The notes below the pieces were generated by a model. That model did not search any database. It was not told the DNA's origin and saw only the letters and a program-made list of their open reading frames with translations. 64,000 nucleotides of DNA from Marinobacter sp. F4216 (GTDB taxonomy: Bacteria > Pseudomonadota > Gammaproteobacteria > Pseudomonadales > Oleiphilaceae): contig NZ_JAIOUO010000002.1 in assembly GCF_019931195.1 (NCBI RefSeq), positions 496,001-560,000 of the forward strand, given 5' to 3'. A program made the position numbers and the translations under genes. Shown one piece after another: positions 10,052-18,909 of the stretch (positions are counted from its first letter, which is position 1; every line of letters begins with the position of its first letter).

Positions 10052-11227
10052 CTATGTGTTTCGGTTTGTTTCGTACAGACAGGCATATTGTTCAACCATT
10101 TTCTGGACAGAAAAACATTTATTGAATCGAGATTTTGCTTGTTGTGCGATCTCCCGTTTTTTCTTTGGCATGTCAATCAGAGTTTGGAGTGCTGTTATAA
10201 ATCCTTTCAGATCGCCACTTTCTACAAGAATTCCTGTGTACCCATCCATAACAATTTCGGGCGTCCCTCCAACTCGGGTTGCCACGGTGGGGATCCCAAG
10301 GCTCATGGCCTCAAGTAATGTCATCGAAGTGCCTTCCGTAAACGAAGGTAGTAAAAAAACATCCATAAGGCTGAGGTAGTCGGCGGGTTCTGTCTGAAAA
10401 CCTGCAAAAATGACAGCTGGTCCTAATTTCAATTTTTTGGCGAGTGCTTCAAGGTTTTCTCGCTCGGCGCCGTCACCTACAAGCAGAAGGCGAATCTTTA
10501 AGCCTTTATCCAAAAGAGCACGTGTAGCTCGCAGTATCAGTGCCTGGTTTTTTACAGCGTCTAGGCGTGCCACAGTTCCAAGGACAATTTCATCTGTTTT
10601 TAATCCTAATTCTTTGCTCAAAGTCTCGCGCCGCACAACACTCACTTTCAGTGGCGCAATACCATTGTAGATAACATCAATTTTGTGCCTTGGAAGATAC
10701 TCGTATTCAACCAGTGCATCTCGAGTGGCGGAGGATATGGCCACTAGGGATTTTGTTGTGCGGGCGATTAGGGGGTTGATGAATCGAGCTTTCTTTCGAT
10801 ATCGGTCCGGGTGGAATCGTCCATGCTCGGTGAAAATCAACTTTGCGCCGGTACCCCAATGCGCAAACCAACCGTAGGTGTACGGTGAGTACTGGTGACA
10901 GTGGACGATGTCGAAGTGGTCATTCCTGATCAGCTTTCTGAGCCAGAGAATGATTTTCCAGTCGAGGCCGGAACCTCGTTGCCGCGAGTGGATTTTTATC
11001 CCGTTGTCGGCTTCCATTTCCTTTCCGATGGCGCCTATTTCACCGTCAATACAGGCTATCTCGCACACAAAACGGTTTGGATCCAGGTTTTTGACTAATT
11101 GGCGAATAACCTGTTCGGTTCCGCCAAAGCCCATATTGAACGTGACGTGCAAGATTCTTGTTCGGGGCTGGCGCCGGGCGGTCGGTGAGGTGGCGTCAAC
11201 TTCTTGATTTCGTAGGACTTCTTCCAT
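10052..11227 (-). CDS. Glycosyltransferase family 4 (exosortase-locus type)
   Basis: This 391-residue GT-B retaining glycosyltransferase has the N-terminal donor/acceptor loop ILHVTFNMGFGGTEQVIRQL (about residues 25-44), HCHQYSPY, and the C-terminal EGTSMTLLEAMSLGIP block (about 297-312) with the E-x7-E pair that binds the nucleotide sugar. This subtype commonly sits beside exosortase genes in PEP-CTERM/EpsH-type loci. It starts 3 bases after the xrtA stop with AGGTGA ahead of the ATG, so the two are translationally linked. It presumably adds a sugar to the lipid-linked repeat on the cytosolic face. Confidence 0.88.
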   Translation of the reverse strand: MEEVLRNQEVDATSPTARRQPRTRILHVTFNMGFGGTEQVIRQLVKNLDPNRFVCEIACIDGEIGAIGKEMEADNGIKIHSRQRGSGLDWKIILWLRKLIRNDHFDIVHCHQYSPYTYGWFAHWGTGAKLIFTEHGRFHPDRYRKKARFINPLIARTTKSLVAISSATRDALVEYEYLPRHKIDVIYNGIAPLKVSVVRRETLSKELGLKTDEIVLGTVARLDAVKNQALILRATRALLDKGLKIRLLLVGDGAERENLEALAKKLKLGPAVIFAGFQTEPADYLSLMDVFLLPSFTEGTSMTLLEAMSLGIPTVATRVGGTPEIVMDGYTGILVESGDLKGFITALQTLIDMPKKKREIAQQAKSRFNKCFSVQKMVEQYACLYETNRNT

Positions 11228-11230
11228 GGG

Positions 11231-12652
11231 TCACCTGGCCAACTGAATTGAGTTCACTGCATTCTGGACATTTTCTCTGGCGCGCTCGCAGTTTCTCTGT
11301 GCGCACCTGTTCTGGAGTACGATCAGTCCAAACTGCTTTTCTTGTGCCAATATTGCAGGTATTTGAAAGAGTTTTGCCTCTTTATATGTCCAGCCACGGT
11401 GAGAGCCAACCTGGAACCATTGGCCGACGATTACCTGTTCGTTGGTCTGAATGTTTCGGTAGCGATGGAGGCCTCGTCCGAAGGTTTCCTGTAACTGCCA
11501 GAGGGAGGTGTCAAACATTCTCGGCAGGTAGGGTACGAGTTTTTGGTCGGCGGTTTTTTTTTGGCTTTGTGCCAACAGCGCCCAGAGGTCGCCTGAACGC
11601 CAAGCTTCGAGGTTCAATGACTCGGGTAGTTCGAGGGTGATTGGAAGGTCGTCTGCATCGCTGATTTGGCTCTCTGGCAGTTCAAGCTTCCAGGATGGGT
11701 CAGCTGAGGAGGGGCTCTGAATAATCGCCAGGGCTAACGGGCCGGCGGCAATCGCTAAGAGCACTGTAATGAGGTTGGTTCTATTGCACAAAGTGAGTGC
11801 TGGTTTGGCAGCGGAGTCGGGGTCCCTTTTGTGCGCTGGAGAAAAGTAAAAGGCTGGTAGGATAAAGCCTGCGTAGACAATCCATCCCATGGTCTCGTGA
11901 TCGTTGATCAATTCGTGTTGCATGTTTGTTTCATGGCCAACTACTACCAAGATGGTTATGCGGACCCAGTTGGCAACAAGGCCAATTATGGCTGAAATTG
12001 CCAGAGTGATCAGCCAGCCGCGCCAGCGGTAATCATTCAGGATCGATGTCATCATGGCTAGCAAAATCGAGATTACAAAGTAGCGAATACCAGAGCAGCC
12101 ATCGGCAATGACCATTCGGCCATAGGGCAACGTGATGCTGTTGCCTTCAATAAGGGCTGTCATGCCAAGCCAGCTTACCCAAGAGCCAACAACCATGCTT
12201 GCAAGTTCAACAAGGAATGGAACGATATCCGCCCAAATCGGTAGTGAAAGCGAAAAAAGGAGAACGTGGGGTATAAATGCGAGTGCTCCCTGCAGTCCCA
12301 GAAACGCCCACGCCATTGTTATAAGACCGGCCGGTAGCACCATGAAGGTAAGTGTGTCGAGGCGAACCAGTTCCAGAAGGGCCCAAATTAGCGTTGTCGT
12401 AACTAGCAGAACAGCGCCGGCAAGGTAATGTGGCCTAGAGTACGCCTGGTGGTTCGCAAGTGCAGGGGGGTGGATAAGCAGTAGCACCAGAAAGATGGTT
12501 GCGGTGGCAAGACCATGGGCCAGAACTTGCTCAAATTCAAGCCAGGCTTTGCCGAGTCTGATCCACGTGGGATAGAAAATAATGGCCGCAACCACCGTAG
12601 TGATGAGGTAGGGCCTGGAGAGTGGTAGATTGTCTAGAGCCTTCCTTAACAT
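11231..12652 (-). CDS. xrtA: Exosortase A with fused EpsI domain
   Basis: Exosortase is an integral-membrane cysteine transpeptidase that processes PEP-CTERM-type sorting signals. This 473-residue form has about eight membrane segments and the three catalytic blocks: DGCSGIRYF (Cys near 190), NWVRITILVVVGHE (Arg near 230) and NDHETMGWIVY (His near 250). After about residue 285 comes a soluble periplasmic EpsI-like domain (about 200 residues, ending in AVNSIQLAR), a fusion known for XrtA. It forms a two-gene unit with the downstream GT4. No PEP-CTERM substrate is visible in this window. The ATG lacks a strong ribosome site. Confidence 0.93.
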   Translation of the reverse strand: MLRKALDNLPLSRPYLITTVVAAIIFYPTWIRLGKAWLEFEQVLAHGLATATIFLVLLLIHPPALANHQAYSRPHYLAGAVLLVTTTLIWALLELVRLDTLTFMVLPAGLITMAWAFLGLQGALAFIPHVLLFSLSLPIWADIVPFLVELASMVVGSWVSWLGMTALIEGNSITLPYGRMVIADGCSGIRYFVISILLAMMTSILNDYRWRGWLITLAISAIIGLVANWVRITILVVVGHETNMQHELINDHETMGWIVYAGFILPAFYFSPAHKRDPDSAAKPALTLCNRTNLITVLLAIAAGPLALAIIQSPSSADPSWKLELPESQISDADDLPITLELPESLNLEAWRSGDLWALLAQSQKKTADQKLVPYLPRMFDTSLWQLQETFGRGLHRYRNIQTNEQVIVGQWFQVGSHRGWTYKEAKLFQIPAILAQEKQFGLIVLQNRCAQRNCERARENVQNAVNSIQLAR

Positions 12653-13133
12653 CTTGTATCTGCCAACCGCTTATACCTCAGGCAGGATACAATTTATTAC
12701 AAGAACGTAAAATAGGCGTTACTGTCCAGAGGCGCTTTTTGTGGACTGGTTTAGGTGTTGCCCTGGGACTGCTTTGTTCGTAAGCGCGCTATGTTTTGAT
12801 GCGATGTTGGTATTGTCGAAGATTCAGGCGCCTCGCCTAGTCGATTTGAACTGATGCGCTTGACATGTTTGCGATAGGTTGCCTTTTGGTTTGTCACTGA
12901 GGTCGGTAAGCCGGGCTGGTAGAGCAGAATAAAGAGGTTCGGTTAAGGAGGCTGCCTGTATTCACATTTTCCACAAATCTCAATTTAAAAAGTGGTGGTG
13001 GCGGTTAGGATGGATGAGGCTTCAGTGTGGCACTTTGGGTAGTTTTCCATGAAGTAGTCACGGACACTTGGGATATCACGCTGAAAAGATGTGGTCTTGG
13101 TAGAAAATTCTTGATTTTTGAAGGTGAGCAGTC
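12653..13133. other. Divergent intergenic region between xrtA and GT2 gene
   Basis: About 480 bases separate the divergent xrtA and glycosyltransferase genes. No ORF or RNA gene is supported. Promoters for both directions must lie here, but I found no convincing -35/-10 pair. Confidence 0.4.
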
Positions 13134-14216
13134 GTGAAGCGGAATATTTCTGAAGCTCGGGATATGCCTTTGGTTAGTGTTGTCATGTCTGTATACAACG
13201 GTGAAGAATTTTTACGATATTCTATAGAAAGCATTATCAATCAAAGCTTCGAAGATTTTGAATTTATAATTGTAAATGATGGCAGTTCCGATCGTTCGGG
13301 TGAGATAATAGAATCTTATCGTGATTCTCGTATTTTATACATAAAAAATGAGAGCAATAAAGGTTTGATAGAAAGCTTAAATAAAGGGATTGGGTTTTCA
13401 AGAGGTAAGTATATTGCAAGGCAGGACGCTGATGATATTGCTCTCAAAAATAGGCTCCAAAAACAGGTGGGTTATCTAGAAAATAATGCAGATGTATGGG
13501 TCTTGGGCTGTGGTTTAGAGATGATCGATGGAGAAGGTAAGTTCATTTCAAATTGGATTCATCCAACTGGCTGCAACGTTGTTCGATGGAATTTGCTTTT
13601 TAATAACTGTGTCGCACATTCCTCTTCGGTCTTTCGAAGGGATGTTGTTGAAAAAATAGGGGTTTATGACAAGCAGTATAGGTACGCAGAGGATTATGAA
13701 CTATGGTCTAGAGTTTCCAGATCTCACCAGGTTGAAAATCTACCAGAGCCTCTTCAGAAGTACAGGCTTCACCCTGATGCGGTCAGCTCTTTACGCGGGA
13801 GTGATCAGCTTAAAGTTCAAGAAAAAATATCCTGGATGAATATAAAAAATGAGCTTATATTATCGCAGTCAACCGATGAGTTCAGAGTGCTCCTGCCTCA
13901 ATTTAAGGTCGGGAGTGTCGATGATGCAGTTTACTACGTTTCTGCCTTATTAAAATTAAAGAAAATATTCTCTGAAAATAGAGATTTGTCTTTTGTAGAC
14001 AGTCGCCATATAGATTCTTATATCGTGAGTTGTGTTTTAGGGTTGAGAGAAAGGTTGACCTTGCTCCAGTCTATCCATTTCATGATAAAGGGACGCTGTT
14101 TTTTTCCTGGGATTTTTTGGAGTAAATTAGCATTTATTAGATTTTTGCTTAGCCAGGAAAATAAAAAAATTATCAGTAGAGTCCTCGGACGAGAGCGGAA
14201 GTTGGTTAGAAGGTGA
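13134..14216 (+). CDS. Glycosyltransferase family 2
   Basis: This 360-residue GT-A inverting glycosyltransferase begins its catalytic domain with PLVSVVMSVYNGEEFLRYSI (about residues 12-31), then FIIVNDGSSD (about 44-53), and has the metal-binding ARQDADD near 95-101 and the acceptor/catalytic stretch YRYAEDYELWSRV near 185. The GTG start is supported by AAGGTGA 7 bases upstream. The C-terminal 100 residues are not conserved in type. It is AT-rich like the ligase and acyltransferase genes. It probably adds a sugar to the EPS repeat unit. Confidence 0.85.
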   Translation: MKRNISEARDMPLVSVVMSVYNGEEFLRYSIESIINQSFEDFEFIIVNDGSSDRSGEIIESYRDSRILYIKNESNKGLIESLNKGIGFSRGKYIARQDADDIALKNRLQKQVGYLENNADVWVLGCGLEMIDGEGKFISNWIHPTGCNVVRWNLLFNNCVAHSSSVFRRDVVEKIGVYDKQYRYAEDYELWSRVSRSHQVENLPEPLQKYRLHPDAVSSLRGSDQLKVQEKISWMNIKNELILSQSTDEFRVLLPQFKVGSVDDAVYYVSALLKLKKIFSENRDLSFVDSRHIDSYIVSCVLGLRERLTLLQSIHFMIKGRCFFPGIFWSKLAFIRFLLSQENKKIISRVLGRERKLVRR

Positions 14217-14258
14217 TGTAGCTATCTCCCTAAAATTGTTGCACGCGTAGAGTTCGCC

Positions 14259-14273
14259 CGCCTCAGAGAGGCG
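14259..14273. repeat. Short inverted repeat after GT2 gene
   Basis: CGCCTC and GAGGCG are separated by AGA, giving a 6-bp hairpin 42 bases after the stop codon. No T-run follows, so a terminator role is uncertain. Confidence 0.3.
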
Positions 14274-14389
14274 TGGGGAGAATATCGAGGGACAATGGGT
14301 GAGGCTGCCAAAGTGCAAAACTCGGTTTAGGCTTATGAACTTGTGGTCGCCCAGCAAGGCGCATCTTGTCAGTTGTAAACATCCCTGTT

Positions 14390-15211
14390 TCAGTTGCACC
14401 ACTGATTAGAGTTTTCCGCCCGTTGGTGTTTCGCCAGATACTCCCATGGCGTCAGGTCTTCCAGTGAATCGTGGGGCCGCTCGTTGTTGTATTCGGTCAT
14501 CCAGGATTCGGTCAGTTCTCGGACTTCGGTGAGGTTCCGGAAGACATACATGTTCAGAATCTCATCCCGGTAAGTCCGATTGAAGCGCTCAACATACGAG
14601 TTCTGAGTGGGGGTGCCCGGCTTGATAAAATCCAGCTCGATACCGCGTTGCTCAGCCCAATCTGCCAAGGCAATCGAGATGAATTCTGGTCCGTTATCCA
14701 TGCGTAGTTTGGCCGGGTAGCCCCGCCAAGCGATGATGCGCTCCAGAACCCGTATGACCCTCAGTGCTGGCAGGTTCAGGTCAACCTCGATAGCCAGTAC
14801 CTCCCGGTTAAAATCGTCAACTACGTTAAACGTGCGGAACCTGCGACCGCAGAACAAGCTGTCGCTCATGAAGTCCATGGACCAGCAGTGATTTGCTGTG
14901 CTGGGTACCGCCAGTGGTTCAGGATTTCTGGTTGGAAGCCGCTTTTTGCCTCGTCGTCGCTTGTTCAGGTTGAGCGCACAGTACAGGCGATGGACCCGCT
15001 TGTGATTCCAGGCATGCCCCCATCGCCGAAGCACCTTGAACAGCTTGCTGAAGCCATACGCGGGATAGCGTTCAGTGGCGTTCTGAAGGGCTGAAATCAC
15101 CGGCTCATCCCGGGAAGTATCCGGCCGATACCGGTATACAGAGTCACTGATGCCAGCGATTCGGCAGGCTCTGCGGATGCTGACACCATGCGCCTGCTTG
15201 AGGTAATCCAC
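14390..15211 (-). CDS. IS3-family transposase OrfB (DDE integrase)
   Basis: This is the catalytic part of the transposase, 273 residues as an independent frame. It has an HTH_21-like start (YLKQAHGVSIRRACRIAGIS) and an rve integrase core with the DDE triad: WSMDFMSD (first Asp), LRMDNGPEF (second Asp) and YVERFNRTYRDEIL (Glu). It lies in another frame from OrfA and is probably expressed as an OrfAB fusion by ribosomal slippage at the A7 run at 15242-15248. No internal stop or missing catalytic residue is seen. Confidence 0.93.
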   Translation of the reverse strand: MDYLKQAHGVSIRRACRIAGISDSVYRYRPDTSRDEPVISALQNATERYPAYGFSKLFKVLRRWGHAWNHKRVHRLYCALNLNKRRRGKKRLPTRNPEPLAVPSTANHCWSMDFMSDSLFCGRRFRTFNVVDDFNREVLAIEVDLNLPALRVIRVLERIIAWRGYPAKLRMDNGPEFISIALADWAEQRGIELDFIKPGTPTQNSYVERFNRTYRDEILNMYVFRNLTEVRELTESWMTEYNNERPHDSLEDLTPWEYLAKHQRAENSNQWCN

Positions 15212-15234
15212 CAGTTCTCGTCGAGCGGCTGGCT

Positions 15235-15522
15235 TTACAGCTTTTTTTCGATCACATCCTTCAGCAGCTTATGGTCGAGACTGAGCTCGGCGTACATCTG
15301 CTTCAGGCGGCGGTTTTCCTCTTCCAGTTCCTTCAGGCGCTTCACGTCAGACGCCTCCATGCCGCCATACTTTGTTTTCCAGTTGTAGTAGGTCGCGTCA
15401 GATATCCCGTACTCCCGACACACTTCCTTGACCAGGCGACCGCCCTCGACCTCCTTCAGGATCTTAACGATCTGCGACTCGCTGTACCGTGATTTCTTCA
15501 TGCCGTTCTCCGTTTGCCTCAT
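15235..15522 (-). CDS. IS3-family transposase OrfA (HTH)
   Basis: This 95-residue protein has an N-terminal helix-turn-helix (SESQIVKILKEVEGGRLVKEV, CREYGISDATYYNWKTKYGG) and a C-terminal leucine-zipper-like coiled coil (KRLKELEEENRRLKQMYAEL), as in OrfA of IS3 elements, which binds the element ends. The true start may be the ATG at residue 8 (MKKSRYS). The frame ends just after an A7 run (15242-15248), a typical slippery site for making the OrfAB transposase. Confidence 0.93.
   Translation of the reverse strand: MRQTENGMKKSRYSESQIVKILKEVEGGRLVKEVCREYGISDATYYNWKTKYGGMEASDVKRLKELEEENRRLKQMYAELSLDHKLLKDVIEKKL
15242..15248 (-). promoter_or_regulatory. Probable programmed frameshift site (A7) of the IS element
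   Basis: On the coding strand the end of orfA reads GAAAAAAAGCTG. A run of seven A followed by G is a classical slippery sequence for -1 frameshifting in IS3 elements, and it lies at the orfA/orfB junction where the frame must change. Confidence 0.6.
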
Positions 15523-15575
15523 TGTAGGCCGGAGAACTCTAATTACGCATGCACCGATTTTAGGGGATGGTTACA

Positions 15576-15957
15576 GATGTAGCGGCACTCAGACTGGCGA
15601 GGGGCTGGGTTTTGAAGTTGAGGCTTAGGATAACGAACCGAGTCATGGATGGTCCGACGCGGCGATGAAGGCACCACCGAGGCCCCGGAGAGTCTGCTCT
15701 AACAAGAGTATTGGAAGAAACATCAGAGGAGGGGTGGAAGGCGTTAACCTTATGGTGTTGTCGAAACCGAAAGCATAGTATTTTCGCGGATTTTGACCTA
15801 CTTTTTGATAAGCGGTTCTGTCAGAGACAGCTAGAAAATTTGAGCCTTGAGTCGGACTAAGGCGCTAGTTTGATGATTTATCTCACGCCACGGCCATTGG
15901 GAATTGTAAGTATTCTGCCTGGTTCGTTCGCGCCCAAATTGGCTCACAAAGCGTCAA
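15576..15957. other. Intergenic region after IS element
   Basis: About 380 bases, with no supported gene, separate the IS end from the secreted-protein gene. No clear promoter or hairpin was seen. Confidence 0.35.
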
Positions 15958-15999
15958 GTGAACTGGTACATCTTTGTGATTTTAAGCGGGGTCCCAGCC

Positions 16000-17412
16000 A
16001 TGCTCATTGAAAAAAGTTTTAAATTTTCCGGATTATGGAGAAAAGTTGTTGTCGGGACTTTTGTTGCTTTAGTTGCACAGCAGGTCTATGGCCAAGAAAC
16101 CAAGGTGCTACTCAAAGGGCGTTATCTGGAGCTTCAGGGTGGGTTCGCGATCCCCGAACTTCAGGACGAGCTTGGTACTCCAAACATGATTTGGAGCACA
16201 TTGACGCTTGATAAGTTGCCGGGATCAACCAAGTGGGTGTTTGGTCACCCCGCAGGTTATGTGGTCGAGCTGGAAGAACCGGGGGCTCTGGGAACGGGGG
16301 ACGTGTCAACGTGGCCCGAGCTGACTATGGGTCGTTATCAGCCGGTATTGCAGCAAGTCGATAATGGTACGACAGCGGGTGCGTTTTGGCTTGATGCAGA
16401 TACTGTTCTTGCGTCGGTCCGCAAGTCCTATCGCTCTGGGTTCGCGGAGAATACGCTCGCGGCCGTTGATATGAATACGGGAGCCAAAACCTTTTACTCA
16501 ATCACAGATCCTAACGATACGGGCAATGACGTAGCTAACTTCCATGTTTTGCAAGCGCTAGGTGCTGGCTTTATGCGGGTCAATGACCCTATTTGGGGCG
16601 CTTTGGTAGCCAAAGGTAATGACTTCATGCTTGGGCGAGGGGGGTATGACGTTTTGGGGTCTCCGTTAGGTCCCGCCTTGGGAAGCTGGAATGTTGGTGA
16701 TCCGCACGCAACCTTCATCATAGATCATCCTGACGACTATCCGGCGCGAAGAGATCCTTACTACACATACCCGAGCCTTGATCCGAATACTTACGATAAA
16801 GTTCAGTTGCCGATCTGGAAGGATCCTGACGCTGAGGATGGTTTTTGGCAAGCGGGCGATGTTGGTGGCCTTGCCCATATAAATCATCCGACTGTAAAGG
16901 GAGTTGTCGCTACTCATAATCATGGCCGGGGTGTTCACGATTATCGGGCGCAGGGAGATGGCGGTTCTGGCAAGTATTTCCTTGTCAAGGAGCCTAGTGT
17001 TTTTTACAGTCCAGATAGTAGCGGCGGAAACCGGTCGGATCATGAATCTGAGACAGAAAATCAGGCTTATCCCGATGGAAACTATGCGCGGGTAGGGTTG
17101 GTGTATGACCCGGCTGACTTGGAGAGGGTAGCGGCTGGGGAACTACAGCCTTGGGAGTTAGACGCACAGAGATTTGAGTGGCCTAAGAGCGGGCTGCCTT
17201 TCACGGATGAGGCTCGGACTCCGACTCAGTTAGGCGGGGTGTATTGGGACAATGACAGGCAGTTGCTATGGGTGGCAATGAAGTGGCCTAAACCTGCGAA
17301 GCTGGTTGCTTATTCACTCGTCGTGGACGATTCTCGGCCCGAAGAGGAGGTTGTTATTCCTCCGCTTTTTGGGGCTCCCCCTAATCCTCCGAAAAACATC
17401 GATATGCAATAG
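16000..17412 (+). CDS. Secreted protein of unknown function
   Basis: I do not recognise this family. From the ATG at 16000 it is 470 residues. A GTG at 15958 would add 14 residues, but the ATG gives a normal signal peptide (basic start with FSGLWRK, then VVVGTFVALVAQQVYG, with cleavage likely near VYG-Q). The mature part is rich in Gly, Asp, Pro and Trp and has repeated extended segments such as WVFGHPAGYVVELEEPG, VVATHNHGRGVHDYRAQGDGG and LGGVYWDNDRQLLWVAMKWP, suggesting a beta-propeller-like or carbohydrate-facing fold. HNHGRGVHDY could bind metal. No PEP-CTERM tail is present, so it is not an exosortase substrate. Its position between the IS and the broken sulfotransferase suggests a role outside the cell. 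Confidence 0.6.
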   Translation: MLIEKSFKFSGLWRKVVVGTFVALVAQQVYGQETKVLLKGRYLELQGGFAIPELQDELGTPNMIWSTLTLDKLPGSTKWVFGHPAGYVVELEEPGALGTGDVSTWPELTMGRYQPVLQQVDNGTTAGAFWLDADTVLASVRKSYRSGFAENTLAAVDMNTGAKTFYSITDPNDTGNDVANFHVLQALGAGFMRVNDPIWGALVAKGNDFMLGRGGYDVLGSPLGPALGSWNVGDPHATFIIDHPDDYPARRDPYYTYPSLDPNTYDKVQLPIWKDPDAEDGFWQAGDVGGLAHINHPTVKGVVATHNHGRGVHDYRAQGDGGSGKYFLVKEPSVFYSPDSSGGNRSDHESETENQAYPDGNYARVGLVYDPADLERVAAGELQPWELDAQRFEWPKSGLPFTDEARTPTQLGGVYWDNDRQLLWVAMKWPKPAKLVAYSLVVDDSRPEEEVVIPPLFGAPPNPPKNIDMQ

Positions 17413-17512
17413 CTACCCTGGGCTTCTCCAGGAGTGGACTTCCGAATAATTGCATAGTAAAAATCCAATCGACAGGAATCGCCTTATAAAACAGCGGGAA
17501 ATGATAACGGGG

Positions 17513-18517
17513 TTATGATTTCTTGCGTCTCTTGGGGTCTATTAACTCCGGAAAGGCTTCCTTCTGAGGTGCGGGCTTGTAATGAGTGCCGGAGAAAATC
17601 TTGGGGCTGTCGAAGTGCTCTAATAAGTGAGGAAAGTGATTATCGAAAAAATTGTGATGCTTCTCGGTAAAGCTCTGTTTCCATTGTGAAGGTGATGCAT
17701 CACGGATGTGAGGAGTAACTACGTTTTGGCGGGCATATTTCCTCGCTTTCGAAACCCATATTGCTTTTTCAAAATCAGTCAGTTGATAATGCTTTGCCAA
17801 TTCTTCCATTGCAGAAACATTGTCAGTGAAAACGTCATCATAGGTCATGACCTTCAGTGTGTTGTCGCGTTTCGCATACTCCAGCCATCGCTCTAGAGCC
17901 TCGAAATGAGGAGTTCTCATCTCGATTTCCATCTGAATACCAGTTTCTTCGTCGAGTCGTGAGAGGCACTCACTAATCGACTCATCCCCTTGAAGAAACC
18001 TTTCCGGTAGATTTAAGTTCACGGTTTTAAGTGTATCTTCAGATGGTTTCCGTACTTTTCACCACCATTCTGCTCCACGCTTATGATAATGATATCCTGA
18101 AACAACTAAATCTCGGGGATCTCTCACAAAGAGGCTTGCCCGTAAGTCAGGGTTAAACTCCCGCAATCTTCCAATATCAATAAAATGGTTGTTTACGCTA
18201 CGAATATCAAGCGCGCTAGACGCAAGAAATTCCTCTTTAAAGCTATTGAAATGCCTCTGAGTTCTTGCGGTCTCGTGCGCGAATTCTCTCGCTACTTTTA
18301 GGTGGTACACAGTCAGGTTTTTGTGAAAAGAAAAATGGCATATTTGGTGGTTAGAAAATCTTTCATAGAAAATTATTCGCAAAGTCTTGCGATAGGTGGT
18401 GCTGACAAAATATCTGAATCTAAATGCCAAGTTTTTTAGGAGAGTGAGCGAGTTAATTTGCTCAATTTTCCTTGGATTCAATGGTTCGCTGTTGTGTTTT
18501 TCCTTTTCAGTGTTCAT
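17513..18517 (-). pseudogene. Sulfotransferase gene interrupted by a single in-frame TGA
   Basis: Two frames (18517-18059 and 18022-17513) lie in the same reading frame and are separated only by one TGA at 18061-18059. Together they make 334 sense codons. The upstream part holds a phosphosulfate-like segment (HFSFHKNLTVYH) and the 3'-phosphate motif LFVRDPRDLVVSGYHYHKRG ending EWW. The downstream part continues with a family-like C-terminus (ERWLEYAKRDNTLKVMTYDDVF). The codons after the TGA (KVRKPSEDTLKTVN) stay in frame, so this is a point nonsense mutation, such as CGA or TGG changed to TGA, not a frameshift. The internal GTG at 18022 is unlikely to give an active protein. Confidence 0.75.
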
Positions 18518-18729
18518 CTAGCCACTCCATCGGTTAAGCCTGACTCCCATCTTATCGATTATTCATAGAGCTAAACGTGTATCATTTATCAGTGTTGTTT
18601 AAAGTGTCGTTTTTTTCTACATTAAATGAGTTTGAGGTTGGTCCGTAGTCCCGTGGCGCTGGGCTAATGGATAAATCCTTCTGGCGAATGGCGTATCAGT
18701 TACTAAATGACTCTCTCTGAGGGGGGGGT

Positions 18730-18764
18730 GAGGGTATCTCCTTCCTAACTTCTGGGATACCCTC
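18730..18764. repeat. Inverted repeat downstream of folD
   Basis: GAGGGTATC (18730-18738) pairs with GATACCCTC (18756-18764) across a 17-base loop. It lies right after a G-run. No T-run follows on either strand. It may be a folded RNA end or a boundary of the accessory region. Confidence 0.5.
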
Positions 18765-18814
18765 GTGCCAATCAGATTTGCCGAACGATGATGTTTTTAT
18801 GGAAAAGCGGGTGA

Positions 18815-18845
18815 GCCATTCAGAAGATCGGGGATCCTGAATGGC
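18815..18845. repeat. Inverted repeat downstream of folD, possible terminator
   Basis: GCCATTCAG (18815-18823) pairs with CTGAATGGC (18837-18845) around a 13-base loop, about 65 bases after the folD stop. There is no T-run on the folD strand, so an intrinsic terminator is unproven, but the position fits. Confidence 0.45.
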
Positions 18846-18909
18846 TTCCTGTTGAATATTTTGGAATAAATAAATGGGTTGTTGAGTCTGTGTGTTTGGG
18901 GTGCGCTTT

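Larger units (their letters stand above)
14374..15575 (-). mobile_element. IS3-family insertion sequence, about 1.2 kb, intact
   Basis: Both ends carry related inverted repeats: TGTAAACATCCC reading in from 14374 and TGTAACCATCCC reading in (complement) from 15575, a match of 11 in 12, with more scattered identity inward (both reach ATTAGAG). The 1202-bp length, two overlapping frames and a DDE transposase fit the IS3 family, resembling the IS407/IS51 branch. I see no flanking direct duplication: the bases outside are AGT on the left and GAT on the right. The missing duplication suggests a later rearrangement, or that the ends are off by a few bases. Confidence 0.85.
18518..18909. other. Intergenic region with two inverted repeats
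   Basis: About 390 bases separate folD (minus strand) from the broken sulfotransferase. They hold a run of eight or more G (18721-18728) and two separate inverted repeats, listed on their own. No gene is supported. Confidence 0.5.

Noticed and set aside
16000..17412. Secreted protein as an exosortase (PEP-CTERM) substrate
   Set aside because: The C-terminus lacks a PEP motif, a membrane segment and a basic tail.
18059..18061. In-frame TGA as a selenocysteine codon
   Set aside because: Sulfotransferases have no known selenocysteine, and I see no convincing selenocysteine insertion hairpin after the codon.
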